In this document: one piece after another, positions 18,149 to 27,765 of the stretch
Layout of the letters: each line of letters starts with the position of its first letter
How positions within the stretch are numbered: the stretch's first letter is position 1
NCBI GenBank assembly: GCA_050008495.1
Contig: JBEKMN010000006.1
Location: forward strand, 1-64,000
Direction of reading: 5' to 3'
DNA from: CAVROP01 sp050008495
GTDB lineage: Bacteria; Acidobacteriota; Terriglobia; UBA7540
DNA length: 64,000 bases
The notes under the pieces: model-generated
The model's input: only the letters and a program-made list of their open reading frames with translations
What the model was told of the DNA's origin: nothing
Databases searched by the model: none
Translations under genes and position numbers: made by a program

Positions 18149-21100
18149 CTATTTCTTTTCGGATTTCAGAACCAGCGTCTGTTCCGTGTACGGCACGATC
18201 TCGACTGGACCCTCGAGCCCGCAGACGTCGATATTAGCAAGAATCCGATGCGATGGCCCCACCGCGCGAGCATTGGCTTCGGTGTTCGTGACGCGGATCT
18301 TCAGTTGATTCTCGCCCGGCTTTATAAACTCGGTGATATCGAGTTTGTAGGGCCGCCACACTAAGGTGCCCGCCGGTCGTCCGTTGACATAGACTTCCGC
18401 CACGGAGCTTACCCGGCCCAGGTCGAGGATCAGTTTCTTGCCCTGATAAGAATCGGGTACGAGGACGCTCTTCTCATAGATCGCAGCTCCGGAGAAATTG
18501 GCCAGCGGCGTCTTCGTCCACGACACGAGAGCGAAGGGCGTCGTTCCACTCACAAATTCCACGGGGGAACTTAAACGGTCGTCCGCGCGCGCCACAATGG
18601 CAAGCGTGTTCTTGTCTGTGCGTCGCAGTGGACGAATATCCACTGGGGAGCCGCCCGAGGGCTTAAGTTCAACGCCATTCAAGATCAGTCGATAAGGACC
18701 GTGAAACGCGGGCGGAGCTACGGCCGTGATACCGGGAGGAATTTGCGTTCGGTACCAGCGCCTGGGCGGAATGGTGCTTGCCGCCTTCTGCACATCGTAG
18801 GGCAGCATGCCGTTAATGATGCCGCGCAGAGTTCTGCCTTCCCGGTCCGCGACCCTGAAGGTGAATCCGTAATAGCCGCTGGCGGCACCTCTGCCCTCGC
18901 CAACTTTCAGCAGCACTTCATTCCAGCCCGCGCGCAAGTCGACGGGGATTCGGTCAGCCCAGTTGTCGTTCATCTCGTACCAGAAGGGGTGGCGCAGGCG
19001 AGCGAATACCTGCTGGTGGTTCAGCCATACCTTGACGCAATTGTCGGCCGCGATCACGAAATCAGCTTGCTGGTTTTGGGGCGAAAAAAGATAAGTGAGG
19101 GCGTAGCTCGTGATCCATTCGTGCCCTGCCGTATCCAGGGCGCGGTTAAACTGGACGATGTGGGCCGAGTCGTCGAAGGGGCCGCCTTCCGTCAGCATCC
19201 AGATGTTCCAATGTCCCAATGTCAGGTAAGGCTCGTCGCCGTAATAGCGCTTCCAGCCCACTAAATCGCCGTTCAGACCTGCGTACATCTTCTCCGGCTT
19301 AAACTCGGCTTCGGGCGGGTAGGCCGTATCGAATCCCGCATCATCCGTGTTGGGGAACGGGCCGACGACGATCCAGTTGCGCACGGTATTCTCCGCCTCG
19401 CTCAGCCACTGGGATGGCCAGGCAGTGTCGTCGAACGTGGGGCTCGACCATCCCAGCTTTTCCCCTTCGCCTTCCGGGGCGTCTTTGACCTTCACATAGG
19501 GAACCTCCACCCGCTCAGGCTCGGGACGAAATCGCCAATTCCCGGAGAGCGAAATGGGATCTAAGTGAGGGATAGGACTGCGCGCCCGATAGATTTGGCC
19601 GTCAGCGCGCATGGTGACTTCGAGGTCGGGTTGGGTGGCGTGCGCCGAGACTCGTGCCTGGATGGCGTCAGGCTGGCGCGAAACCAGCACCACACTTTCC
19701 GCGTTCGTGCTCACGAGTTCGGCTTTCTGCCCCTGCCCCTCGAGCGGATTGAAAACCACGTAGTAAGCGTCCCACGGCGCGAAATCCAGCCGCGCTTCGG
19801 TTCCCTGCGGACGGTTCACGTAGAACAAGGGCGACCGCTTGCCACTTAGCGCATCCCATTTTTCGGGTATGCCTGCCGTTGCGAGGAGAATTTGATTGGT
19901 TCGAGGCCGATCAGAGTCGTTGACTACCCAGTAGTAGTTCCTTCCCATCTTTTCACGGTGTTCAAAGTAGAGGCTGCCCGAGGAGCCTGAAATTACTCGC
20001 ACGTCTTTAGGAACATTGGAATCCAGCAAGTCAATCAAGGTCTCAACATCGTGCGACACGAAGTAGGCATGGCCGCCTGCGGCGCCTTGCTGTTCTGTGA
20101 AAGCCGTCGGCGTCTCACTCGCTTTCGCCCCGAACAGAGCGTCAATCCCTTCTATTACTTCGGCATCATTGTCTCCCGCTTCGGGCGAAGAAGTCGGCAG
20201 CATCCGAATTCCAAGCACTTCGCCTCCGGCCTCATAAAACTCATGAATCTTGTCCAAACTTGATCGGCCGATCGTGCTGATGGGCGGCAGGATTATGGCG
20301 TGGAACCGCTGTGGGCCGATCACCAACTCTTTACCCTCGACGCGCGCCGCGGCCAGATAGCTGTCATCGGCGATGTTGTAATCCCATTGCCGGTCCGCGA
20401 GGCGGAGGATAAGACGCGTGTAATAATCGTTGACCGTGATGGTGAGGTTTTTCCAAACCGCCGGCGTCTCGATCTGATTATAAGGCGCGCTGCCGGAGAA
20501 AACAGGATCGGAGTGTGCCCACATCGAAAGGATGGGATAGTAGAGCAGGACATTGGCGGCGTGGCGGCTCTCGGAATTCATGTAGCTGATGCGCCGGGTA
20601 TAGTCCGCATAATAGTGGAAGTAAGACCAGTACGGTTGATGCAGCCAATCGGGAGGATAGTTCGCACGCGAGGCATCGTAATTGAAAGCGTGACCCACAA
20701 AGAGGTTAACTCCCCACAAACCAATTCCGTTCGTTCCGCGGCGCAAACCCTCCATGTCCAGGTAAGAATCCGTCCCTTGCACTCCCTGGTTTTCACACAT
20801 GAATCGGCGCCCTTCGAAGTCTGCCACGGATTGAGCGACCTTGAAGTTGAGCGGCTGGCGGCCAAAATCAACGAGGGAATCAACGCCCACGGGGTTGAGG
20901 CCGCGTTCGACGGCAAATAGGCTGCCTTCCAGCGCGGCGGCCCACTGGAGCGATTCTTCCCACGCATGACCAGTCCGGCCGATGCCGAATTCGGCTGCCC
21001 CGTCGGTAATTCCTTTCCAGAAAGACTCTTGATAGAGCTGGGTAACGGTCGCCAGGTAGTCGCATCGGACCTTGGTTGTGGAATCACCCCCGTTGTAGAT

Positions 21101-22036
21101 CAGTAGCGGCAGGACTTTGTGAAGATCGTAGCCCGTACGCTTTGTAAAAGCGTCGAAGAGAGCGGGTGTCCAGGCGATGCGGTAACCGTAGTCGCCTTCA
21201 TGGTCGGCGAATGAATAATGAATGGTGCTGCCGAAGTATGCCCCGAAGCGCCGGTGGAATTCGCCGTAGGCGAGATCGAAGAACGACTTCATCGCCAGTG
21301 GATTCATCAAGTCCACGAACCCACCGTCAAAGCCCATCGAAGGCTCGAGATAGAACTCGACGATGACCCAATCTCCGTCGCCGGCCTGCCATTTGACTTG
21401 TCCCGATTCCGCTGGTGCGGCCAGGAGTTGCAAGCTTTGCCCGTCGATCCGATTCTCGCCCAGCCAGCGAGCTGCGACCACGGCCTGGAGCTCGGGCGGA
21501 GCGGCAATTGTGACCTCTCTTGGACCCTTGACCACTTCCGCCTTGTAGCTCAAGCTCCTCATCCGGTATTCCGGTTTTCGCGCCAGTACCTCGCTCTGGT
21601 GGTTACCGGCCATCCAGATGTTGCGCGCCTCGCCGGAGGGCCAGTCGTATTCGTCGACGAAGTTGAATTCGAAGCCGCTACGCTTGGCCTGCTCGAGGCC
21701 GGCGCCAATGCCTTGCCACCATTCCTCGGAATGGTACGGGGTCTCGAGGCCGTCCCGCGCATGTAAAAACGCCCCATAAACGTGCTGGTCGACCATCCGT
21801 CGGATTTCTTCCTGGATCTTTGGCCCTTCCATTTTGCCGTTCCAGAACCAGAACGGCATGGTCGAGTATTCGCGCGGAGGGTCGAGGAAACCGGCATACA
21901 GACCGCCGCCTTGCGCTTGCCCTCCCCCACTACTAAGGCTTGCACGGACCTCGGGCTGTGTGGCTGAAAAGCGGTTTCCGACAGGTATGAGCGAGATTAA
22001 AGCGAGAATCAGAAACAAGCTGATGCGTCGAATCAT
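18149..22036 (-). CDS. Large secreted glycoside hydrolase, GH106-like (putative alpha-L-rhamnosidase)
   Basis: The 1295-residue product opens with a signal peptide (ISLFLILALISLIPVG) and PFWFWNGKMEGPKIQEEIRR, the N-terminal signature of the GH106-type enzymes whose characterised members include alpha-L-rhamnosidases. A TIM barrel of about 600 residues follows (FNFVDEYDWPSGEA, SFADHEGDYGYRIAWTPALF), then several beta-sandwich domains and a C-terminal GH2-like jelly roll (EVYVNGRPAGTLVWRPY). GGAG lies just before ATG 22036. Its size fits multi-domain GH106 proteins acting on complex rhamnose-containing glycans such as rhamnogalacturonans. Substrate is inferred from the family and from the GH78 neighbour. 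Confidence 0.82.
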   Translation of the reverse strand: MIRRISLFLILALISLIPVGNRFSATQPEVRASLSSGGGQAQGGGLYAGFLDPPREYSTMPFWFWNGKMEGPKIQEEIRRMVDQHVYGAFLHARDGLETPYHSEEWWQGIGAGLEQAKRSGFEFNFVDEYDWPSGEARNIWMAGNHQSEVLARKPEYRMRSLSYKAEVVKGPREVTIAAPPELQAVVAARWLGENRIDGQSLQLLAAPAESGQVKWQAGDGDWVIVEFYLEPSMGFDGGFVDLMNPLAMKSFFDLAYGEFHRRFGAYFGSTIHYSFADHEGDYGYRIAWTPALFDAFTKRTGYDLHKVLPLLIYNGGDSTTKVRCDYLATVTQLYQESFWKGITDGAAEFGIGRTGHAWEESLQWAAALEGSLFAVERGLNPVGVDSLVDFGRQPLNFKVAQSVADFEGRRFMCENQGVQGTDSYLDMEGLRRGTNGIGLWGVNLFVGHAFNYDASRANYPPDWLHQPYWSYFHYYADYTRRISYMNSESRHAANVLLYYPILSMWAHSDPVFSGSAPYNQIETPAVWKNLTITVNDYYTRLILRLADRQWDYNIADDSYLAAARVEGKELVIGPQRFHAIILPPISTIGRSSLDKIHEFYEAGGEVLGIRMLPTSSPEAGDNDAEVIEGIDALFGAKASETPTAFTEQQGAAGGHAYFVSHDVETLIDLLDSNVPKDVRVISGSSGSLYFEHREKMGRNYYWVVNDSDRPRTNQILLATAGIPEKWDALSGKRSPLFYVNRPQGTEARLDFAPWDAYYVVFNPLEGQGQKAELVSTNAESVVLVSRQPDAIQARVSAHATQPDLEVTMRADGQIYRARSPIPHLDPISLSGNWRFRPEPERVEVPYVKVKDAPEGEGEKLGWSSPTFDDTAWPSQWLSEAENTVRNWIVVGPFPNTDDAGFDTAYPPEAEFKPEKMYAGLNGDLVGWKRYYGDEPYLTLGHWNIWMLTEGGPFDDSAHIVQFNRALDTAGHEWITSYALTYLFSPQNQQADFVIAADNCVKVWLNHQQVFARLRHPFWYEMNDNWADRIPVDLRAGWNEVLLKVGEGRGAASGYYGFTFRVADREGRTLRGIINGMLPYDVQKAASTIPPRRWYRTQIPPGITAVAPPAFHGPYRLILNGVELKPSGGSPVDIRPLRRTDKNTLAIVARADDRLSSPVEFVSGTTPFALVSWTKTPLANFSGAAIYEKSVLVPDSYQGKKLILDLGRVSSVAEVYVNGRPAGTLVWRPYKLDITEFIKPGENQLKIRVTNTEANARAVGPSHRILANIDVCGLEGPVEIVPYTEQTLVLKSEKK

Positions 22037-22352
22037 GGGTCATCTCCGTACCGGCTTCAGCCGTCGAGTATCACTCCCGCGGCCCGGTAAATGTCACGCG
22101 GCCACACGAGCCTAACACAAAAGCCACACTGCTGAGGTTCTTTGTGTTAGCGCTCGCCTTCACGGCGAACTCTTGTGTCCCTGGGGTCACGTCCTGTCAA
22201 GGTGATTGCGGCGGAGATGGAAGCGTACGCTGTTGTGGGGGCGGACTACACCGGCCTCCGATCCGGCAGTTGACGAATAAATACGCGGCTACGCTCTCAA
22301 ACTGGATCCTCAAATCACTTCGTCGAGCTTATAGCAAAATGAGTTGGAGACC
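22037..22352. other. Intergenic region with strong inverted repeat
   Basis: 316 bases between two minus-strand genes. A perfect 10-bp inverted repeat, CTAACACAAA (22112-22121) and TTTGTGTTAG (22141-22150), encloses 19 bases. It may terminate the upstream cysteine-rich gene or act as an operator for the GH106 gene 76 bases further on. No T-run adjoins it, so an operator or processing site is as likely. Confidence 0.45.
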
Positions 22353-22886
22353 TTACACCGGTATACAGATACAGCTCTGTGACGGCCGGTTCTTTACGCA
22401 TTTGTTGGCGCAGCAGAGATAGCCTTCCGGGCAACACGCGCCGCCGCAGCAGATCGCGCGGGGAGTGGAGCAGCATTTGCCGTTACAGCAAGCGACCCCA
22501 CACGCGCAGCAGGTGTTGTTGCCGCAGCAGGTCGAACCAGAACCGCAGCAGGTCTTGCCTCCGCAGCAGGTCGAACCACGATTGCAACACCCTGAGCCGC
22601 AGCAGGTTTTCGCATCGTCGCAACAGTGATTGTTTGAACAGCAGATTTGGTCACCGTCGCACGCCGACGTGCCGCAGCAAGTGTAGCCACTGGGATAGCA
22701 CTTCCCGTTGCACAGGACCTGGTGGTTTGGACACTTTGGAGCGGTCCCGGGCGGCGCTCCCAAGATGCGGGCAGCCCTTCCCAGGCCCAAGGAGGCCAGC
22801 ATGGCACCGCTAATCATTTTGAACGCTTTTCTCCTGGAAACAGGGCTGGCAATAGCCCGTGAAATGTCGTCTATAAGTGCGCTCAT
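22353..22886 (-). CDS. Exported cysteine-rich CC-repeat protein (paralogue of the one at 29420)
   Basis: The 177-residue product has two parts. Residues 1-~45 carry a conserved leader, SALIDDISRAIASP, then a Tat-like SRRKAFKM and a hydrophobic ISGAMLASLGLG. The rest holds 36 cysteines in about 128 residues, 14 of them as CC pairs spaced mostly 3-6 residues apart with glycine, asparagine and threonine between (TCCGSGCCNRGSTCCGG). This resembles granulin-like or metal-binding folds but matches no family I can name securely. ATG 22886 is chosen because it aligns with the start of the paralogue and follows a strong GGAGGGGG; a longer start at 22913 is possible. Export to an oxidising compartment would allow many disulfides. 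Confidence 0.75.
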   Translation of the reverse strand: MSALIDDISRAIASPVSRRKAFKMISGAMLASLGLGRAARILGAPPGTAPKCPNHQVLCNGKCYPSGYTCCGTSACDGDQICCSNNHCCDDAKTCCGSGCCNRGSTCCGGKTCCGSGSTCCGNNTCCACGVACCNGKCCSTPRAICCGGACCPEGYLCCANKCVKNRPSQSCICIPV

Positions 22887-23395
22887 AGTTTTTCCCCCTC
22901 CCGCATTGCCCACGGCACACGTAAGAGCCCAGGTACCGCGTCTCTCCCGGGCACAGCATTAGTTGATTTCTGCCTACGCGCCCTGTCAGCCGGCTGTGGC
23001 GCGTTACTCAGAGACGACGCGTCTGCGGCGGCGGCAATCGTCCAAGGCGCAGTCACGCGCCCTGGCGTCGCCCCGTTGTGCGTTCGCCGAGCGAAAAGCG
23101 CCGACAGGGACAGCTGCTCCCCCCAGACTCGACACGAATCCGAGAAATCAGCTACCGACCAAGAACAGGCAATTTTGAGATTATCGAGCTCCTACCCCGG
23201 GACAATCTTAGTAGAGCGTATAGGCCAATCAGCGTCAAGTATTGACGCGACTATTAACTATTTGTTCGGAATTCTCCTTTTTGCAGCGGTACGGGTATAA
23301 TGCTTGCCGTCGTGGCTGAGCGACGCCACGGCTGGCGGCAGTCTCCAGCCGATCTTGGCAGAGCGCGGAGAAGTCACGGAAGGGGAGCATCCAAA
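22887..23395. other. Divergent intergenic region with candidate promoter
   Basis: About 510 bases separate two divergent genes. TATAAT at 23296-23301 (context CGGGTATAATG) is a good -10 for the nucleotidyltransferase gene; no -35 is obvious. The predicted leader, about 90 bases, contains GCCGTCGTGGC pairing with GCCACGGC and further GC-rich stems. No gene is seen; the small frames here have no recognisable product. Confidence 0.45.
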
Positions 23396-24250
23396 TTGAG
23401 GGTCAGGAAAGCGGTCATCACTGCGGCGGGAGCGAATCAGCGTGCCCTCCCGCTGCAAACTCTAATCCACGATGGAGTTGAAAAGTCCGTTCTCGGCATC
23501 CTCATCGGGCAGGCGCTCACCGCGAACGTTGGGGAAGTTTGTGTCGTGGTGTGGCCGGGCGATGAGGCTCGATACGCACAAGCCGCCGGAAGCCTGGCAG
23601 GCGCCGTGCGGTTCGTTCCGCAAGAGCGCCCGGGAGGATACGGCCACGCCATCTACTGCGCGCGAGAGTTCGTTGGCAACGAGCCTTTCCTGCACTTGGT
23701 CGGGGACCATTTGTATGTGAGCGCCGCGACTCCCGGTGTGCAGCGTCTGGTAGAACTTGCTGAGGGCGAATCGTGTTCGGCATCCGGCGTGCAGCCTACA
23801 CGGGAAAGTTTACTGCCACGGTATGGCGCCGTGGCTGGGCGGCGGGTACCCGGCCGTCAGGGGCTTTATCGCGTCGAGACGGTGATAGAAAAGCCTACCC
23901 CGACGGAAGCCGAGCAGCGGCTCATGGTGCCGGGAATCAGGGCCGGTTACTACTTGTGTTTCTTCGGCATCCACGTTTTCACTCCCACAGTATTGGATCT
24001 GCTTGGGCGTTTGTTGGCCAAACGGGATGCCGGCCCCGTCTCCCTCTCGGCTGCCCTCGCCGAGCTCGCCCGTCAGGAGCAGTATCTGGCGCTTGAAGAT
24101 ACCGGCAAGCGGTATGATCTCGGCGCCCGTTACGGCTTGCTGATCGCGCAACTGGCGCTGGCGCTCAGCGGCCGGGAGCGCGACGAGGTGCTGTCGCACC
24201 TGCTGGAACTGCTCGCGGAGCGCGAGATGGCCGCGCACCGGGCGCCGTAG
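23396..24250 (+). CDS. GalU-like sugar-phosphate nucleotidyltransferase
   Basis: A 284-residue protein of the nucleotidyltransferase A (GalU/RmlA) fold. The N-terminal signature is ITAAGANQRALPLQTL, related to GalU's AAGxGTRxLPxTK but with the usual lysine replaced by Q, so catalysis may differ. The GYGHAIYCAREFV and LHLVGDHLY strands match GalU's GLGHAV and LLGDD metal-binding region. TTG 23396 is chosen: it follows GGGGAG at normal spacing and starts directly at RVRKAVITAAG; the longer frame from 23300 begins inside the promoter. It precedes the kinase/uridylyltransferase fusion by 185 bases on the same strand and probably works in the same sugar-nucleotide pathway. Confidence 0.78.
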   Translation: MRVRKAVITAAGANQRALPLQTLIHDGVEKSVLGILIGQALTANVGEVCVVVWPGDEARYAQAAGSLAGAVRFVPQERPGGYGHAIYCAREFVGNEPFLHLVGDHLYVSAATPGVQRLVELAEGESCSASGVQPTRESLLPRYGAVAGRRVPGRQGLYRVETVIEKPTPTEAEQRLMVPGIRAGYYLCFFGIHVFTPTVLDLLGRLLAKRDAGPVSLSAALAELARQEQYLALEDTGKRYDLGARYGLLIAQLALALSGRERDEVLSHLLELLAEREMAAHRAP

Positions 24251-24435
24251 AATCGGGAGCCGGCGGTACCCTGGCAGAAACCGTGAAAGAACTGAAGACC
24301 CACGATTCTGAGCGCGGCCAAAGGTCTCTGCGGTTGATCGTAATTCGGCTAAACAACGATGGCTACAGTGACCCGTCGCTTCGCTCAGCATAGCAATCTT
24401 GGTTTCATGCGCTTCCCGACCTCGTCAAGCGTGTC

Positions 24436-27400
24436 GTGAGCCGCCCTATGAGCCGATTGATTCGCGTCATTACCTCCCGCGATCCGGAAACTCGCAATTG
24501 CTCGCTGGATAGTCTTTGCCTCGCCTCGCCGCTCGAAGAATTGCTGGCCGAATGCGAGGCGCTCGACCGTTTCCGCCGCACCAGCGACAATCTGTACGAG
24601 CGGGTGCGTGCACTCTTCTACTTGTACGCGATACATCGCTTTCACATTCTCGTAAGGGGAGGGACCGGACCTCGGTCCCGAATTCCTTTCGGGGGCTACG
24701 TCAATCTTCTCAAGCGCCGCTTCGACGAGGCACTTGATATATTCTTGGCGGAGCAGGCGGCGGAGGGTCCGAGCGCCCCCATTTCCAGCGCGCTGGCCGC
24801 GGGCTATCGCGCCCTGGGTTTTCAAACCCTTGCCGATCAGGTGCGCCGAAGTGTCCGCTCGGTGCGCGGCAATCAGTGGATGTTCCGAGCCGCTCACCCC
24901 GACGACGCGCCGTTGCGCATTCGTCCCGAGATGTTGACCCGCGACGCCTCGAGTCAACTCTTTCCTATTCTGCGTGAGACCACGCCGGTCCGCATGGACC
25001 TAAGCCATAGTGGTTGGAGCGACATCTTCTTCCTGGGGATGGATTTTCCGGAAGGCGCCCGGGTGCTCAACATTTCGATTGACCTGAGCGTACGCGGCTC
25101 CGGCACCCCGAAGCCGCCCGTGGAAGCATGGTTTCGAGTCATCGATCAACCGGTGCTGCGTCTAGTCAGTGCGGACCTCAAGAGCAGCGCTGAAATCAGC
25201 ACCATCGCTGAAGTTTTCGATTTCGCCCGCGACTATCTCGGCCTGCTCAAGGCTGCGGTGATTGCCTCCGGCATTGTTCCGCCGGGTATGGAGGGCGCCA
25301 CTCAGCCGCTGGCCGATGTTTTGATCCGTCTCACCGGCAGAGCGGGGTGCGGCATCGAGATCGTGAGCAAAGTGAATGACATCCCCCGAGGATCGCGCCT
25401 GGCCGTCTCCACCAGTCTTCTCGCCTCGCTCATTTCCGTGTGCATGCGTGCCACGAACCAGATTCACGCCCTCACCGGGGGCCTGGAAGAGCAGGACCGC
25501 CGCCTCGTGGCAGCACGCGCTATCCTGGGCGAATGGCTGGGCGGCTCGGGCGGTGGCTGGCAGGATTCCGGCGGCGTATGGCCCGGAATCAAACTCATCT
25601 ACGGTGTCCTGGCACGGGAAGGCGATCCGGAGTTCGGCATTAGTCGCGGCTGCCTGCTTCCGGACCATCTCATCTTTCGCCCTGAAGAAGTCCCGCAGGA
25701 AACACGCGATAACCTCCAACGCAGTCTCGTACTTGTGCATGGTGGGATGGCGCAGGACGTAGGTCCGATTCTGGAGATGGTGACGGAGAAGTACCTGCTT
25801 CGTTCGGACAGCGAATGGCGCGCGCGGGGCGATGCCATTCACATCCTGGACGACCTCATTGGCCACTTGAAGGACGGCAACATCAAGGCGATTGGCGCCT
25901 CAACCGAACACAACTTCGAGGGCCCCATACAGACCGTGATTCCCTGGGCCGGAAATCTCTACACGGACACCCTGATTCGCCGCGTGCGCACGGAGATGGG
26001 TGATGACTTCTGGGGTTTTTGGATGCTCGGCGGAATGTCGGGCGGCGGCATGGGATTTCTTTTTAATCCCGACCGGAAGGGATTGGCGCAGGAGCGCCTG
26101 CAAACCATTATGAGCGAAACCCGGCGCCGCATGGAGTCATCCGTTCCTTTTGCCATGGAGCCCGTCGTCTACGATTTTGCGATTAACGAACGTGGAACTG
26201 AGGCGGCGCTGTTGCGCGGAAACTCCGCACTGATGCCGGCGGCCTACTACCAGCTTATCGTCCCGCCGCTTCTGCGCATCGAGCCCCGCCTGCTTTCACC
26301 CGCACGCCGCGCCGAACTGGAGCGGTTTACGGCTGCCTGCCACGAACTCCCGGAGTTCCAGGGCATGGTGCAGCACGTCTTCGAGCACCTGATCCCGCAC
26401 AGCGCGCAGGAGTCGGAGCGCGCGCAAAGCCTTGAAGCCCTCCTGGAGGCGCACACCTTCGACCGGATGGAACACGAGCAGATCCAGGCGGACCTGCGCA
26501 GCGGCAGGGTCGGCTTGGCGCAAAACCGCCTGCCTGCGAGCAGCCGGATTACCGATCTCAGCCCTGATGACCTTTTTGACGCCAGGCGCGAGCTGGCGCC
26601 CCGCTACCGTGATATCGGCGGAGACGCGTTGGCGGCCGGAATGGTGGCTGTGGTCTCGTTTGCGGGAGGTGCGGGGAGCCGCTGGACGAAGGGGGCGGGA
26701 GTTGTCAAGGCTCTCAATCCCTTCTGCAAGTTGGGTGTCCGCCGCCGCACCTTCGTTGAGGCGCACCTTGCCAAGAGCCGTCAGACGAATCGTCTTTACG
26801 GCACGTTGCTGCCCCACATCATCACCACAAGCTACCTGACGCACGATGCCATTGAGTCTCATCTGCGCGCCGAAGTGAACTACGGCTACACGGGCCCGCT
26901 ACTCCTTTCGCCTGGCCGAGCCATCGGCCTGCGACTGGTGCCCATGGAGCGTGATCTGCGTTTTGCCTGGGAGGAAATGCCGCACCAGTTGCTCGACGAG
27001 CAGGCCCAGAAAGTTCGAGAAAGTCTGCACGCTTCGCTGATCGCTTGGGCGCGACAAATGGGCGAGGGCTCGAGCTACACCGACAACGTGCCCCTCCAGT
27101 GCTTGCATCCCGTCGGCCATTGGTATGAGGTGCCGAACCTTATCCGCAATGGCACTCTGGTACGACTGCTCGAAGAAAGGCCGCGGCTGAAATACCTGCT
27201 GGTTCACAACATCGATACCACGGGAGCCAATGCCGACGCCGGTTTGCTCGGCTACCACATCGAGCAGGAGGCGGCTCTTACCACCGAAGTGATCTCCCGC
27301 CACATCGAGGACCGTGGCGGCGGCTTGGCCCATGTCGACGGCCGACTGCGTCTGATCGAGGGTCTTGCCCTCCCCAGTGAAGAAGTTGAATCGCGCTTGT

Positions 27401-27765
27401 CGTGGTACAACAGCGCTAGCTACTGGATCGACATTGACCAACTCCTCGCCGTATTCGGACTTACCCGCAGCGACTTGACAAACCCGGAGCTTCTCAACAC
27501 CTCAATCCGCAACTTGGCCGCCCGCATGCCCACTTACATCACCCTTAAAGACGTGAAGAAGCGCTGGGGAAAAGGCCAGGAAGACGTGTTTCCAGTAGCC
27601 CAGTTTGAGAAGCTCTGGGGAGATATGACGGCCTTGCCAGAATTGAAATGCCGGTTTGTAGCCGTGCCGCGGACACGCGGGCAGCAACTTAAAGAACCGG
27701 CGCAACTCGACGGCTGGCTGCGCGACGGCTCCGCCGCTTACGTCGAATCGTTGTGCGATTTCTGA
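24436..27765 (+). CDS. Bifunctional GHMP-kinase-like / UDPGP-type nucleotidylyltransferase
   Basis: The 1109-residue protein joins two enzyme folds. Residues ~150-620 resemble fucokinase-type GHMP kinases: a substrate region (LSHSGWSDIFFLGMDFPEGA), the ATP loop at residues 316-330 (IPRGSRLAVSTS, degenerate compared with PRGSGLGTSS), and the third motif LGGMSGGGMGFLF near residue 531. Residues ~725-1109 resemble UDP-sugar pyrophosphorylases, with FAGGAGSRWTKG (from residue 742). Bacteroides Fkp has the reverse order, pyrophosphorylase first. The predicted role is salvage of a free sugar to an NDP-sugar, with the sugar unknown. GTG 24436 or ATG 24448 could start; neither has a clear binding site. 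Folds are confident, specificity is not. Confidence 0.75.
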   Translation: MSRPMSRLIRVITSRDPETRNCSLDSLCLASPLEELLAECEALDRFRRTSDNLYERVRALFYLYAIHRFHILVRGGTGPRSRIPFGGYVNLLKRRFDEALDIFLAEQAAEGPSAPISSALAAGYRALGFQTLADQVRRSVRSVRGNQWMFRAAHPDDAPLRIRPEMLTRDASSQLFPILRETTPVRMDLSHSGWSDIFFLGMDFPEGARVLNISIDLSVRGSGTPKPPVEAWFRVIDQPVLRLVSADLKSSAEISTIAEVFDFARDYLGLLKAAVIASGIVPPGMEGATQPLADVLIRLTGRAGCGIEIVSKVNDIPRGSRLAVSTSLLASLISVCMRATNQIHALTGGLEEQDRRLVAARAILGEWLGGSGGGWQDSGGVWPGIKLIYGVLAREGDPEFGISRGCLLPDHLIFRPEEVPQETRDNLQRSLVLVHGGMAQDVGPILEMVTEKYLLRSDSEWRARGDAIHILDDLIGHLKDGNIKAIGASTEHNFEGPIQTVIPWAGNLYTDTLIRRVRTEMGDDFWGFWMLGGMSGGGMGFLFNPDRKGLAQERLQTIMSETRRRMESSVPFAMEPVVYDFAINERGTEAALLRGNSALMPAAYYQLIVPPLLRIEPRLLSPARRAELERFTAACHELPEFQGMVQHVFEHLIPHSAQESERAQSLEALLEAHTFDRMEHEQIQADLRSGRVGLAQNRLPASSRITDLSPDDLFDARRELAPRYRDIGGDALAAGMVAVVSFAGGAGSRWTKGAGVVKALNPFCKLGVRRRTFVEAHLAKSRQTNRLYGTLLPHIITTSYLTHDAIESHLRAEVNYGYTGPLLLSPGRAIGLRLVPMERDLRFAWEEMPHQLLDEQAQKVRESLHASLIAWARQMGEGSSYTDNVPLQCLHPVGHWYEVPNLIRNGTLVRLLEERPRLKYLLVHNIDTTGANADAGLLGYHIEQEAALTTEVISRHIEDRGGGLAHVDGRLRLIEGLALPSEEVESRLSWYNSASYWIDIDQLLAVFGLTRSDLTNPELLNTSIRNLAARMPTYITLKDVKKRWGKGQEDVFPVAQFEKLWGDMTALPELKCRFVAVPRTRGQQLKEPAQLDGWLRDGSAAYVESLCDF

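Noticed and set aside
22037..23395. Plus-strand frames opposite the cysteine-rich gene
   Set aside because: Their arginine- and serine-rich translations are the expected shadow of the Cys-rich codons.
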